The notes beneath the pieces are model-generated. The model did not search any database, had not been told where the DNA came from, and saw only the letters and a program-made list of their open reading frames with translations. From Pseudomonadota bacterium (GTDB lineage: Bacteria; Bdellovibrionota; Bdellovibrionia; Bdellovibrionales; JACTMU01): DNA of 64,000 nucleotides. The translations under genes and the position numbers were made by a program. The stretch covers positions 1 through 64,000 of the forward strand of contig JACTMU010000111.1 of the NCBI GenBank assembly GCA_014584465.1, read 5' to 3'. Each line of letters begins with the position of its first letter. Positions within the stretch are counted from its first letter, which is position 1. Shown here one piece after another: positions 8,402 through 17,839 of this stretch.

Positions 8402-9847
8402 ATGGCAGAGACTATGGAGCAGAAGAAGAGAAGGGTTGCAAATGGTGTTATTATTACGATCTGTGCTTCGCTCATTGCGATCTTCACCGGTTTTGTAATA
8501 TTGTGGAAGAATCGAGTCCAAGAAAAGATGAGTGAGGGAGAAGACCTTCATCACAGTGCGATGTCGAGCTCTTCCAAGTTGGGCCAGAAGGCCCCACGCC
8601 GAACCAAATCGAAGATGAAAAGGAAGACGGAGCTTGGTGTTCCTAAGGCTGTCGAAACAGAACAAAAGAGTGAGTCTCAAGTCATTTTGAGTGACCCAGC
8701 AATGAACAAGAAGTGGGGTTTGGATCAAACCGAAGCCAATCGGGCTTGGAACATCACTCAAGGAAGTCGAAATATTGTTGTTGCGATCATCGATACGGGA
8801 ATTGATGTCGATCACGAAGATCTTCGAGGAAATCTTTGGGTCAATCAAGGTGAAAGTGGTGTGGATTCTAGTGGAAAACGAAAAGAGACCAATGGCGTCG
8901 ATGATGATGGCAATGGGTTTGTGGACGATGTACATGGATGGAACTTTGTGAACAACAACAACGATCTCTCTGATCATCATGGACATGGGACCCACATTGC
9001 GGGCATTGTAGGAGCGCGCGGTGGGAACGGGGTCGGAACCTCGGGCATTTCGCCTCAAGTAAGTCTGATGGCCCTCAAATATTATGACCCCAGTTCATTC
9101 AACAACAACAATCTCAAAAACACAGTCTCTGCAATCGAATATGCTACTCGCATGGGTGTTCATATCATCAATTATTCTGGTGGTGGTTTGGAGCACAGTC
9201 AGGCAGAGTACGATGCCATTAAGCGAGCTCAACAGAAAGGAATTCTCTTTGTAGCAGCAGCCGGAAACGAAAAGTCCAATTCAGACCATGCAAAATATTA
9301 TCCTGCCGATTACGACCTTTCAAACATCATCTCGGTCACGGCCGTTGATCCGCACACAAAGGTGCTTCCAACCAGTAACTATGGGGTTCACACTGTGGAT
9401 ATTGCGGCTCCAGGACTCAACATTCACTCAACTCTTCCTCACAATCAATATGGAACGATGACTGGAACTTCGCAGGCCACAGCCTTTGTGACTGGGGTCG
9501 CGGCGCTGATCAGGGCTTACAATTCAGAGTTTGATGCCGCAGCCATCAAACGCTACATTCTTCAAACTGGAGATGAGCGTCCTCATCTCTTGACCAAGAC
9601 GGGAACATCGAAGCAGCTGAACTCCTTTAAGGCGTTGAGTACGCTTGATCAAGGAGTGGGGCTCACGGGAGTCGTGGCTCGAAATACAGCGAAAATGAAA
9701 CCCAGTCGCTTTGCAATCGATAGCGTCGCCTCTGATGATCCTGCACTTAGGGAGTCTTCGGATCGGCAGGCCAAGCAGATGCTACTCTTTGGTCAAGATT
9801 TGATTCAGATTCTTCGGAAAAATCGAGGGATACGTGTTACGCCCTAG
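8402..9847 (+). CDS. Membrane-anchored subtilisin-family (S8) serine protease
   Basis: A 481-residue protease exported to the periplasm or surface and probably anchored by the single hydrophobic segment at residues 15-35. The catalytic triad is intact: Asp131 in AIIDTGID, His195 in HGHGTHIAG and Ser357 in GTSQATAFVTG, with the oxyanion Asn289 in AAAGNE. Residues 166-177 (VDDDGNGFVDDV) form a calcium-binding loop usual in bacterial subtilases. The basic linker 60-80 precedes the catalytic domain and a 90-residue tail of unknown role follows. GAAAGGAAG just upstream fixes the ATG. Its stop codon is part of a direct repeat flanking hairpin element B. Confidence 0.94.
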   Translation: MAETMEQKKRRVANGVIITICASLIAIFTGFVILWKNRVQEKMSEGEDLHHSAMSSSSKLGQKAPRRTKSKMKRKTELGVPKAVETEQKSESQVILSDPAMNKKWGLDQTEANRAWNITQGSRNIVVAIIDTGIDVDHEDLRGNLWVNQGESGVDSSGKRKETNGVDDDGNGFVDDVHGWNFVNNNNDLSDHHGHGTHIAGIVGARGGNGVGTSGISPQVSLMALKYYDPSSFNNNNLKNTVSAIEYATRMGVHIINYSGGGLEHSQAEYDAIKRAQQKGILFVAAAGNEKSNSDHAKYYPADYDLSNIISVTAVDPHTKVLPTSNYGVHTVDIAAPGLNIHSTLPHNQYGTMTGTSQATAFVTGVAALIRAYNSEFDAAAIKRYILQTGDERPHLLTKTGTSKQLNSFKALSTLDQGVGLTGVVARNTAKMKPSRFAIDSVASDDPALRESSDRQAKQMLLFGQDLIQILRKNRGIRVTP

Positions 9848-9848
9848 T

Positions 9849-10003
9849 TAGGGGCTGTCCGGTAATTCCATTTTTGCCGATTTCTATAAGTTTTCCTTAT
9901 ACCTTCGTTGAGCCTCCTCGAGTTAGCGCCTCTGGCTAGCCCGCCTCGGTATAAGAAAAACTTATAGAAATCGATCAAAAAGCGAATTACCGGACAGCCC
10001 CTA
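9849..10003 (-). repeat. Nested-hairpin repeat, copy B, with flanking direct repeats
   Basis: A 155-bp element with perfect 20-bp terminal inverted arms: TAGGGGCTGTCCGGTAATTC at 9849-9868 and its complement at 9984-10003. Inside, TATAAGTTTTCCTTATACC (from about 9894 region) pairs with GGTATAAGAAAAACTTATA. The loop, read on the minus strand, contains GGCTAGCC, GGCGCTAACTCGAGGAGG and CTCAACGAAGG, almost the same as copy C, while the outer arms are unrelated to those of copy C. The element is flanked by the direct repeat TAGTTAG (9845-9851 and 10002-10008), like a target-site duplication. It lies between two convergent genes. Confidence 0.9.
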
Positions 10004-10024
10004 GTTAGCGATGTGCCACAACCT

Positions 10025-10447
10025 TTAGATGCTCGTGCGAAATCTGAGGCGAAGGAGGACCAACAGAAGTCCCAATCCAGCCAGAAGGAGGCCCCATCCA
10101 CCTTGAGGCAACAGAAACCCTGAAACGATCATGAATCCCGACAGTGCATAGCCTAGAGAAAAGACTCCAAACCGTCGAAATTGGGTTTGAGGGCTCTCTG
10201 CGTGAAATGGCATTTCGGACTCCGCAAGAACTTCGAAGAGTTTGACCATGGATTGGGCAGTTTCATCAGAGGGTTGAACCTCTAGAATCTTTGCATATTT
10301 TTCGCATCCGTAGGCCACCTTGTCGTTGACGAAACAGAGATCAATGAAATCGTAGTGAATCTCGGGCTTATGATAGGAGGCCATCACCTCCTCCCACTTT
10401 CGAGACAACATTTTGGATTCTTGCTGGTCAGAATCAGCTAAGACCAT
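10025..10447 (-). CDS. Hypothetical protein with two C-terminal membrane helices
   Basis: A 140-residue protein I do not recognise. Residues 1-90 are soluble, charged and probably helical (SRKWEEVMASY, SDETAQSMVKLFEVLAE), with Cys38 and Cys48 spaced CFVNDKVAYGC. Residues 95-135 hold two hydrophobic helices separated by PQGGWG, and the end is basic (RLRFRTSI). It may be a small membrane-anchored adaptor. It is divergent from lnt with only 34 bp between the starts, and convergent with the subtilase across hairpin element B. Confidence 0.6.
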   Translation of the reverse strand: MVLADSDQQESKMLSRKWEEVMASYHKPEIHYDFIDLCFVNDKVAYGCEKYAKILEVQPSDETAQSMVKLFEVLAESEMPFHAESPQTQFRRFGVFSLGYALSGFMIVSGFLLPQGGWGLLLAGLGLLLVLLRLRFRTSI

Positions 10448-10481
10448 TGCCTCTCCCTAAGGGATCGTATTTAATAGGGGG

Positions 10482-12053
10482 GTGAAGAGATTTTTGTTCC
10501 ATCATCGTTATTCTATTTTAACAGGGATCTTAGTGGGAACAAGCTATATTCCCTTTCCCCCGTGGGCTTTGCTGTTTTCTTTGGTTCCTTTATGGTGGAA
10601 TTGGTCTAAAGCCCAGAGGGCTAGAGAGATCTTTTGGTCGGGTTGGATCTCCCAGTTTGTACTCACACTCATAGGCTTTTATTGGGTCACTCATGTCTCT
10701 CATGAGTTTGGAAAGATCCCGATGGCACTCTCCATCCTTATTCTTCTTGGCTACTGCGGATTTGCAAATTTGCATATCCCGCTTGCGGGAATGATTTGGT
10801 TTGCAATAAAGAGGCGAGTCTCGATGCCATTTTCGGTGGAGATGGCTCTTCTGGTTCTCGTGACATTTCTCTTGGAGTTGGTTTATCCACAGATTTTTCC
10901 ATGGAACCTCGGATATCCATGGATCTACACAGGAACCCAAGTTCACCAAGTGGCTGAGTTTGTAGGGTTTGAGGGATTGAGTCTTCTGACGCTCATATTC
11001 AATGGTTATCTCTGTGGGTCTTATGGAATGTGGCGCAGAGGTGCTCTTCGAAACCCTGTATGGCCTTTGCTCAGTGCCATGATCGTTCTTGGATTTTTGG
11101 TCACTGTGGGCCAGGTGCGATTGGAACAGCTCCAAAAAGAGGAGTACAAATCGGTTCGGATTCTTCAGGTTCAGGCGAACATTGGCAACCATCAAAAGAT
11201 CATGGCGGAAAAGGGGGATGAATTCGATGACTACATTCGAGGCCGTTACATTCATCTCACAACTCAGGCCCTCAATGAAGATCTGGGGAATAGAGTCGAT
11301 CTGCTGGTTTGGCCTGAGGTGGCAATACCAGAATACCTAGACTCACGATTTCATTTTCGTCATGGGCCCAAAGAGCTCAAATACTTTTTGAAATCTACAG
11401 GAATTCCGTCGGTCATTGGAGGATTTTCGCGAACACCGAAGGGGGTTTTCAACTCTCTCTTTGCTTTTGACGGGCAGGGTGAACTGATCGGTGATCCCTA
11501 TCGTAAGACCATCTTACTTGCCTTTGGCGAATATTTTCCGGGGGCCAACTATTTTCCATTTCTTAAGAAGATCGTCCCTGCGATTTCAGATTTTTCGCGT
11601 GGTTCCGGGCCAACTGTCAAGCGTGTAGGTGGTCTTGAGGTGGGGTTTCAGATCTGCTATGAGTCACTTCATCCCGAATTCGTGAAGAGCCTCGTCGAGC
11701 ATGGAGCCCAGATCTTCGTGAATGCAACCAATGATTCATGGTTTGGGACTTTCAGTGAACCCTGGCAGCACTTTTACATGACTGCCGCACGTGCGATTGA
11801 ATTTCGCCGACCCGTGATTCGAACGACCAATACGGGGCTCACCAGTGCCGTCATGGCAGATGGAACACATCTGAGAATCTCCCCGCTCTTTGAAGAGTGG
11901 ACCGCAATTCAAGAGGTCTTCTACCTTGAAAATCCTCCAAGAACCCTATATAGCATGATCTGTGGGTGGTATTTTTGGATCATAATGATCATTTTGATAG
12001 GGATCATCGGATTTTATGGTTTTAAGAAATCTCGACTGGAATCAAATCGTTGA
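10482..12053 (+). CDS. lnt: Apolipoprotein N-acyltransferase
   Basis: Adds the third acyl chain to the N-terminal cysteine of lipoproteins in the inner membrane, required for sorting to the outer membrane in most Gram-negatives. It has 523 residues: six to seven membrane helices at residues 10-210, then a periplasmic nitrilase-like domain (about 225-480) and a last helix. The catalytic triad is visible as Glu279 (LLVWPEVAIP), Lys342 (YRKTILLAFGE) and Cys392 (VGFQICYESLHPE). The start is a GTG preceded by a G-rich stretch; the spacing is poor and the exact start is uncertain. Its 3' end overlaps mutS2 by 38 bp. Confidence 0.95.
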   Translation: MKRFLFHHRYSILTGILVGTSYIPFPPWALLFSLVPLWWNWSKAQRAREIFWSGWISQFVLTLIGFYWVTHVSHEFGKIPMALSILILLGYCGFANLHIPLAGMIWFAIKRRVSMPFSVEMALLVLVTFLLELVYPQIFPWNLGYPWIYTGTQVHQVAEFVGFEGLSLLTLIFNGYLCGSYGMWRRGALRNPVWPLLSAMIVLGFLVTVGQVRLEQLQKEEYKSVRILQVQANIGNHQKIMAEKGDEFDDYIRGRYIHLTTQALNEDLGNRVDLLVWPEVAIPEYLDSRFHFRHGPKELKYFLKSTGIPSVIGGFSRTPKGVFNSLFAFDGQGELIGDPYRKTILLAFGEYFPGANYFPFLKKIVPAISDFSRGSGPTVKRVGGLEVGFQICYESLHPEFVKSLVEHGAQIFVNATNDSWFGTFSEPWQHFYMTAARAIEFRRPVIRTTNTGLTSAVMADGTHLRISPLFEEWTAIQEVFYLENPPRTLYSMICGWYFWIIMIILIGIIGFYGFKKSRLESNR

Positions 12054-14328
12054 AAGACTCTCTGGATTTGCAACGTCGTCCGATGGGGCCGCACGTCTGC
12101 AATCGATGGAACCTCTGTCGGGCCCAGAGTACGCCCTCGAGAGTTTCGAGAAGATTGAAGAGGCCCTCTCTCTTTTGAATTTTGGTCCGCGTCCTCTCAT
12201 GGAGAGCCTTGATCTTTATCACATGTGGATGGATCGTCTGGTGAAAGGGGCCATCTTAAAGCCCCTTGAGATTAAGGATATTCGTTTCTTCCTTCGGGAA
12301 ACATTGGAACTTGAAAATCTTTTGAGGTCGCCAGGTGGTAAATGGTCCCATCTTCTTCTGGGTGAGTTGATTCCAGCGGCGCCGCCGATCTCCGCCATTG
12401 AACACTTGATCACTGAGTCTGGGGACATTCGAACCGATGCCAGTGAGACTCTTTATCGACTGAGTCGAGAAAAAGATGAGCAGATTCGGGAAATCCAGCG
12501 AATCTTGGATCAGATCGTTAAGAACCATGAAATGGAGGGGGTCCTTCAGGATCGATATGTTACGACACGTGAAGGGCGATGGGTTATTCCTGTTAAGAGT
12601 GGCATGCAGCACTCTATGGGGGGGATCATTCATGCCTCGAGTCAGTCCAAACAGACCGTATTTATGGAGCCAGAAGAGACCGTTCGCCTTAACAATCGTC
12701 TCAAGGAGATCGATGCGGAGATTGAGGCTGAGATTGAGCGGCTGTTGATCCAGATTTCCGACTATTTTCGAACACTGGTTGAACCCATAACCAGGAGTCG
12801 CGTGGCACTGTTGGAGGCCGATGTGGTCTTTGCAAAGGCCCAGCTGACGGCAGCACTTGATTCACATCGTTGTCTGTTTCATCCGAAAAAGGTGGATCTC
12901 AGGGGGCTTCGTCATCCCCTCATGGTTCTTGGTCGTGAGGCCGTGATTGCCAATGATGTTGCACTGACTTACGACCGTGGAGTTCTTTTGCTTTCAGGTC
13001 CCAATGCAGGTGGAAAGACCGTGTTGCTTAAGTCGGTTGGATTGGCTGCACAAATGGCTCGTTGTGGTCTTCCAATTTGTGCTGAGGAGAGCTCCTCGCT
13101 TCCATTTTTTGACTCCATTGTGGTTGGAATTGGTGATGCACAAAATGTGGACGATCATCTGAGCACATTTGCCGCTCATCTTAAAGTTCTTGGGGAGGCC
13201 TCAAAGCTGATCGGTCCTCAAAATCTGCTGCTGATTGATGAGATTTGCGGTTCGACCGATCCAGAGGAGGGCAGTGCACTTGCGCGAAGTTTCATCGAGA
13301 GATTTGCAAGCAACGGAACATTTGCAGTGGTAACGAGCCATCTGGGTCCGCTTAAGATGGGCTGGGATGAGAAGTCACGAGTGGTGAATGGGAGTCTTGA
13401 GTATGATTCCAAAAGTGGACGACCCACTTTTCATTTTCTCCTAGGAGTTGCGGGTCAGTCCTTGGCACTTCAGATGGCCGAGCGTGTAGGTGTCGACAGC
13501 AGTCTCATCAAAAGGGCCGTAAGTCTCTTAAGTCCTGAAGTGAAGAGCCAATATCAGAGCATGAAGGAGATGGAAGATTTGAAGGCGGAGCTCTTTCATC
13601 TGCGAAAGGAACTCGTCCAAGAAAAAGAGAGGGCCTCGGAACAACGGCGTAGATATCTGAAATTGATTGAGCAGTTTCGAGTTGAGCGTGAAAATTGGAT
13701 GAACCGTCTGATCAAGAAGGCTGAAAAGAATCTCGACGAGATCATGCAACAGGAGGGTGCACGTGAGATTTTAGAGCGGCATCGAAGAACCTCTGAGATA
13801 AGATCTGAGTTTCCAACAGTTGTGAAGCACGCAATCACCAAGTCTGCATTGCAGAAGCCTGATTCTCTGGAGAGTTTTGAAAGAATCTTCCCCCCAGGTA
13901 GCACAGTCTTTGTTGAGACCATTGGGAGGGGTGGCGTTGTGCAGGGTAAACCAAATGCAAAGGGCGAAGTCCCAGTGCTTTCTGAGTCGATGCGAGTGGT
14001 GGTACCTTGGACGGAGATATCACCTCCAAAAGGGTCCATGGGTCGTACCACCTCTCCTGGATTACGACTTCGGTATGAGGTGAGTGAAGGGATGCGAGTG
14101 GTGGATCTTCGGGGTCGAAGAGTTGAGGAGGCCATATCGATTTTGGAAGATCAACTGGATGCTGCAACGGTCAACTCAGAGGATCGACTCAAAGTGATAC
14201 ATGGTCATGGTACGGATGCACTGAAAAAAGCCATTCGAAACCACCTCTCCCGTTCGGTCTACATCAAGAGCTGGTCCTCGGGGGGGGCGCATTCAGGTGG
14301 AGATGGGGTCACATTGGTTGAGCTTTAA
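12016..14328 (+). CDS. mutS2: MutS2 family DNA-binding ATPase/endonuclease
   Basis: 770 residues, full length for the family. MutS2 suppresses homologous recombination and, in some species, rescues collided ribosomes; which role applies here is not visible. The order is: N-terminal core and lever (1-300), ATPase with Walker A GPNAGGKT (328-335) and Walker B LLLIDEICGSTDPEEGSAL, a charged coiled coil (about 510-590, rich in E/K/R), and a C-terminal Smr nuclease domain with VDLRGRRVEEA and IHGHGTDALKKAI. There is no mismatch-recognition domain, as expected for MutS2. Coupled to lnt by overlap; its stop is 2 bp from the convergent neighbour. Confidence 0.96.
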   Translation: MVLRNLDWNQIVERLSGFATSSDGAARLQSMEPLSGPEYALESFEKIEEALSLLNFGPRPLMESLDLYHMWMDRLVKGAILKPLEIKDIRFFLRETLELENLLRSPGGKWSHLLLGELIPAAPPISAIEHLITESGDIRTDASETLYRLSREKDEQIREIQRILDQIVKNHEMEGVLQDRYVTTREGRWVIPVKSGMQHSMGGIIHASSQSKQTVFMEPEETVRLNNRLKEIDAEIEAEIERLLIQISDYFRTLVEPITRSRVALLEADVVFAKAQLTAALDSHRCLFHPKKVDLRGLRHPLMVLGREAVIANDVALTYDRGVLLLSGPNAGGKTVLLKSVGLAAQMARCGLPICAEESSSLPFFDSIVVGIGDAQNVDDHLSTFAAHLKVLGEASKLIGPQNLLLIDEICGSTDPEEGSALARSFIERFASNGTFAVVTSHLGPLKMGWDEKSRVVNGSLEYDSKSGRPTFHFLLGVAGQSLALQMAERVGVDSSLIKRAVSLLSPEVKSQYQSMKEMEDLKAELFHLRKELVQEKERASEQRRRYLKLIEQFRVERENWMNRLIKKAEKNLDEIMQQEGAREILERHRRTSEIRSEFPTVVKHAITKSALQKPDSLESFERIFPPGSTVFVETIGRGGVVQGKPNAKGEVPVLSESMRVVVPWTEISPPKGSMGRTTSPGLRLRYEVSEGMRVVDLRGRRVEEAISILEDQLDAATVNSEDRLKVIHGHGTDALKKAIRNHLSRSVYIKSWSSGGAHSGGDGVTLVEL

Positions 14329-14330
14329 CC

Positions 14331-15698
14331 CTACTGAAGACTGTCAAAACTGGAGATGCGCTTTCCTTGGGCATTTGAGATGGTTCCAGCATCGTTGGAG
14401 ATGCTCCAACGTCGTGACCCATAGGGGTTTCCCAGAGAGTCGCTCTCTTGAACAAAGCTGTGGACCGCGATTGAGGTGGGGTGCCAATTTCCATTCAGCT
14501 CGTTAGTTCTATTGGCCTTGTAAGAGTAGGTGATCTTGGCTCCAGAAGAAAGGGACTGGTTAGGCCAAGAGATCCGTCCCCACTCCTGATCATATTCATA
14601 ACCCTCTGGCGCCACGCTGGTGAGGTCAAGTTCATGAAATCCCGAGGGCAGATAGGAAAGGACGTCGACTGTTGTGCTGCTCTCTCCAGGATCTACCGTG
14701 ATCACGATGGATTGAACTTCATTATCTTCGCTCAAGTCAGAGCTACTTGTGAGTCTCAAACTCTGGTTTACGGGGGCGCTGAGATCCTTATCCAAATTTG
14801 CTTTGAGATTGAGTGGATCAACATGACTTTGACTCCACTTCATCCAAAGAAGAGTCTCCTCCCTTTCATTATTATTGTTCAAAGTGGTTTCACTAAAATT
14901 AAATGGATGAATGGCTGCGGACAAAAGTTCACCTGTGTAGGAGGTCGCCTCACGGATGAGCTCACGCGCGGTCAACGTTTTCTTGTTGTCATCAACAAAC
15001 CCCGGAATGCCTCGATAAAAGTAAGCCGTCAATCTTCGGTTGTCGGCAAGAAGAATGGGCACTCGGTGTGGATGTCCCATGTTGCCAAACGCCAGAGTCG
15101 TAAATTGAGCTGGAATGAGCGAGCTTGGAGACCCTGCATCCGAAAAGAGATAGGACAAAGTATCTAAGATCTTGTTGTTCTCTTCACCAACAAGTTGATT
15201 GACCGCGCTGGTTGCTTGATCGATCGAGGTCTTCACTTTTTCCGCAGGGAGGGCGGACCACCCCGATTCCACAAATCTTCCATTGACCGACCACTCAGGA
15301 TGGGGATGGGTGCCAAACTGATGGCCCATCGTCAACCAGTTTTTTATGGTCTGAGATTTTCCATATTGAAGTGAATAGTATGCAAAAGAAAGCGTGAAGT
15401 GAATCGAAAGTTTAAAATTGTAACTGTCTGCAGATTTTACAAGTTCTTCCAAGAGGGCAAAATTTCTTGAAAAACTTAAGTTCGTGACTGGATCGCAATG
15501 AACAACCATCAGCGAATGATTCACCTTGCTCTCTTCAATATCATTGAGGTCATTGGGTTGATCGTCATCTTGAACATCATCGTTCACAACGGAACTATCC
15601 GGGATGCCCGTGAGTTGATCTACGGAGCTTAGCTCTCCGCAATTTTGCCAACCTAAGATGGAAATTAGAACAATGAAAAAGGCAACTTGTTTGCTCAT
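14331..15698 (-). CDS. Lipoprotein with polysaccharide-deacetylase-like fold
   Basis: About 455 residues. From the ATG at 15698 (AGGTG close upstream) the protein starts with MSKQVAFFIVLISILGWQNC, a lipoprotein signal with Cys as acceptor; an in-frame ATG further up at 15731 lacks a ribosome site. Then comes an acidic linker (DDVQDDDQPNDLND). The core has VVHCDP near the start, MGHQFGTHPHPEW, and later AAIHPFNFS, the layout of the metal Asp, His-x-x-x-His and closing His in NodB-like carbohydrate deacetylases. The sequence is divergent and activity is not assured. The last 150 residues are beta-rich. Family assignment is an inference. Confidence 0.6.
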   Translation of the reverse strand: MSKQVAFFIVLISILGWQNCGELSSVDQLTGIPDSSVVNDDVQDDDQPNDLNDIEESKVNHSLMVVHCDPVTNLSFSRNFALLEELVKSADSYNFKLSIHFTLSFAYYSLQYGKSQTIKNWLTMGHQFGTHPHPEWSVNGRFVESGWSALPAEKVKTSIDQATSAVNQLVGEENNKILDTLSYLFSDAGSPSSLIPAQFTTLAFGNMGHPHRVPILLADNRRLTAYFYRGIPGFVDDNKKTLTARELIREATSYTGELLSAAIHPFNFSETTLNNNNEREETLLWMKWSQSHVDPLNLKANLDKDLSAPVNQSLRLTSSSDLSEDNEVQSIVITVDPGESSTTVDVLSYLPSGFHELDLTSVAPEGYEYDQEWGRISWPNQSLSSGAKITYSYKANRTNELNGNWHPTSIAVHSFVQESDSLGNPYGSRRWSISNDAGTISNAQGKRISSFDSLQ

Positions 15699-16006
15699 GA
15701 ACACCTGATTGGAGTTAAATTTAAGCTTCATGGGATCATGTAGCCACAATAACACACAAGCGCGAAAGTCGATCCACATTTATAGGGTACAACATCTGAC
15801 ACGATTTTCAAGTGCAAACTGCCGTCTCAATTTAAGACTGAATTTCACCAGAAAGAACAAGTAGGTGGGTGAGAAAATTGATGGATTGAACCACGAGTTC
15901 ATTTTTGATTTCTGACTTTCTGATTTTAGATCTGGATTCTAAATTCTAAATTCTAAATTCGGATTCCGGCTGAAGGGTATCAAGATGAAACAGTGATTTG
16001 AGGATT
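15699..16006 (-). other. Intergenic region with ATTCTAA tandem repeat
   Basis: This 308-bp gap holds no gene. It contains a 25-bp run of the 7-bp unit ATTCTAA (3.6 copies, 15936-15960), flanked by GATTTTAGATCTGG and GGATTCCGG, which give a weak hairpin. It should contain the promoter of the deacetylase-like gene; TATAAA at about 15779-15784 on the minus strand is a possible -10 but has no well-spaced -35. Confidence 0.5.
15936..15960. repeat. Short tandem repeat (unit ATTCTAA)
   Basis: Three full copies and a partial copy of the 7-bp unit ATTCTAA, in the gap between the hybrid kinase and the deacetylase-like gene. It could vary in copy number and is the sort of repeat that can affect a promoter, but no promoter is identified across it. 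Confidence 0.8.
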
Positions 16007-17818
16007 CTATGATGCCAAATTCTTGTCGGAACGTTGGATGGGAGGATAAGACTTTAAAAGATGAGTGAGCTTTTCCAGTGAGATCGGTTTGGGAAGGAAG
16101 TCATTCATGCCTGCCTCGATGCACTTTTCGCGATCGCCCTTTAAAGCATTTGCTGTGATTGCGACGATTGGAAGTTGCTCATCAGGATATCGTTTCCGAA
16201 TCTCCATCGAAGCTTCGTATCCATCCATTTGAGGCATTTGACAATCCATGAGAATGCAGTCTGGCCACGCTACTTCAAGAGCAGAAAGAACTTCAAGGCC
16301 ATTGTTGGCAATTGTAACTTGGTGACCGAGGCGTTCTAACATCTTTACAGCTACCATTTGGTTGACGGGATTGTCCTCTGCAAGAAGTATCTTGAGAGGC
16401 TGTGAAGGTCCAATTTCTTTGGAAGGCTCTTCGGTTCGAAGCGATCGAGTGGGAGCAGAGGATTCCTCTACGATGATGGTAAAGCAGAATTTGGACCCAC
16501 CTAAGGGGTTCGGTTCGTACCAAATGTCACCGGACATCGCTAGGCACAGCCCCTTTGAGATGGCCAGACCAAGCCCTGTCCCGCCAAACGTGCGAGTGGT
16601 GGAACCGTCCACCTGAGAGAACGACTGAAAGAGTTTGTGCCGAAGTTCTTCAGGGACTCCCGATCCAGTGTCTTCAATCTCAAACAAGATCTGTTTCTTC
16701 TTTGTAACAGTATCAGATGCGTCGATGGAGATTGTAATATGTCCCTTTTCTGTGAATTTAAGTGCATTGCTCGTAAGGTTCATGATGATCTGATGGAGTC
16801 TGGTGGCGTCTGCAAGAATGGATCTTGGCGTCCGACCCGATATATTGACAATGAAGTTGAGACCCTTCTCGCTTATTTGTTGACTCCAAAAGTTCTTAAT
16901 GAGTTCCATTTCTTCGTGGAGGTCAACGGGACCAATTTCAATTTCTAATCGACCCGCATCGATCTTTGAGAAGTCCAATATGTTATTGAGAAGAGTTAGA
17001 AGTCCTTCGGAGCTCCTGCGGATGACCATAAGTTGGTTCTTCACTTCGGATTTTTCAACGGAATTGACCAACAATGAGATCGTTCCGATGATGGCATTCA
17101 TGGGCGCACGGATCTCATGAGACATGTTGGCTAAAAATTGAGCCTTGGTCTTTGCAGCCGATTCTGCTCTTTCAAGGGCCAATTGAAGCTCCTTTTCATG
17201 TCTCTTCTTTTTGGTAAGATTGTGTGTGACTGCAATGTATCCAGTGACCTTTTGGTCTTCATCCAAAATGGGTAAGATGGTCGCACTCACAAAAAATGGA
17301 GTTCCATCTTTGGCTCGATTTTGAAACTCCCCTCTCCAAACCTCTTTGAAAGAGATGGTTTCCCAGATGTTCTTAAAGAAGACTTTGCTGTGAACTCCGG
17401 AGGCAACGATTGAGTGGGGCTTACCCACAAGTTCTTCACGTTTGTACTTAGAAAAGGTGCAGTAGTTCTCGTTGACATAGGTAATGATGCCGTTGCGATC
17501 AGTCATTGTAATTCCAGAGGATTCTTCAAGTGCTTGAAGGAAGACCTTGTTCTTATTTTCAAGAGCCTCCTTGAGTTTCTCATGGGCATTGATGAGCTTG
17601 TCTTGGCGATCACCAACCAAAGAGAAAACCAACCCAAGGATGAATGGAGCTGAATTGATGATCCACATCAACATCTCTTGATGGGCTTCTAGGACGGTAC
17701 GACCAGTCAATAGAATGTAGGCGACTGTTGAAAATAGGGGAAAAGTAGCGCCAAAAGCGATACCAAAGAGAGTATACTTTGCCCTTTTTGACAAGTTCTT
17801 GGTTGCTCTATTCATCAA
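16007..17818 (-). CDS. Membrane hybrid histidine kinase (PAS-HisKA-HATPase-REC)
   Basis: A 603-residue two-component sensor. Two membrane helices lie at residues 14-37 and 50-68, followed by a short coiled coil, a PAS domain (about 92-205), the HisKA box NMSHEIRAPMN with phospho-acceptor His234, the ATPase N box NLTSNALKFTEKG, G boxes DTGSGVP and GTGLGLAI, and a C-terminal receiver with acidic pair ED481-482, phospho-acceptor Asp525 and Lys near PKPIS. There is no HPt, so phosphate must pass to an external HPt or the receiver is inhibitory. It begins 21 bp after tsaE and may be the last gene of that operon. The stimulus is unknown. Confidence 0.93.
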   Translation of the reverse strand: MMNRATKNLSKRAKYTLFGIAFGATFPLFSTVAYILLTGRTVLEAHQEMLMWIINSAPFILGLVFSLVGDRQDKLINAHEKLKEALENKNKVFLQALEESSGITMTDRNGIITYVNENYCTFSKYKREELVGKPHSIVASGVHSKVFFKNIWETISFKEVWRGEFQNRAKDGTPFFVSATILPILDEDQKVTGYIAVTHNLTKKKRHEKELQLALERAESAAKTKAQFLANMSHEIRAPMNAIIGTISLLVNSVEKSEVKNQLMVIRRSSEGLLTLLNNILDFSKIDAGRLEIEIGPVDLHEEMELIKNFWSQQISEKGLNFIVNISGRTPRSILADATRLHQIIMNLTSNALKFTEKGHITISIDASDTVTKKKQILFEIEDTGSGVPEELRHKLFQSFSQVDGSTTRTFGGTGLGLAISKGLCLAMSGDIWYEPNPLGGSKFCFTIIVEESSAPTRSLRTEEPSKEIGPSQPLKILLAEDNPVNQMVAVKMLERLGHQVTIANNGLEVLSALEVAWPDCILMDCQMPQMDGYEASMEIRKRYPDEQLPIVAITANALKGDREKCIEAGMNDFLPKPISLEKLTHLLKSYPPIQRSDKNLAS

Positions 17819-17839
17819 GAATCTATCGGATGAATGAGG

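Noticed and set aside
8378-9058. 226-codon minus-strand open frame within the subtilase gene
   Set aside because: Antisense to a protease with complete catalytic triad; composition is not protein-like.
9844-10101. An 85-codon open frame on the minus strand over hairpin copy B
   Set aside because: It overlaps both the repeat and the real minus-strand gene at 10025 and resembles no protein.
14331-15167. Long plus-strand open frame near 14481-15167
   Set aside because: It is antisense to the deacetylase-like lipoprotein gene and has no family features; the minus strand carries a signal peptide and motifs.
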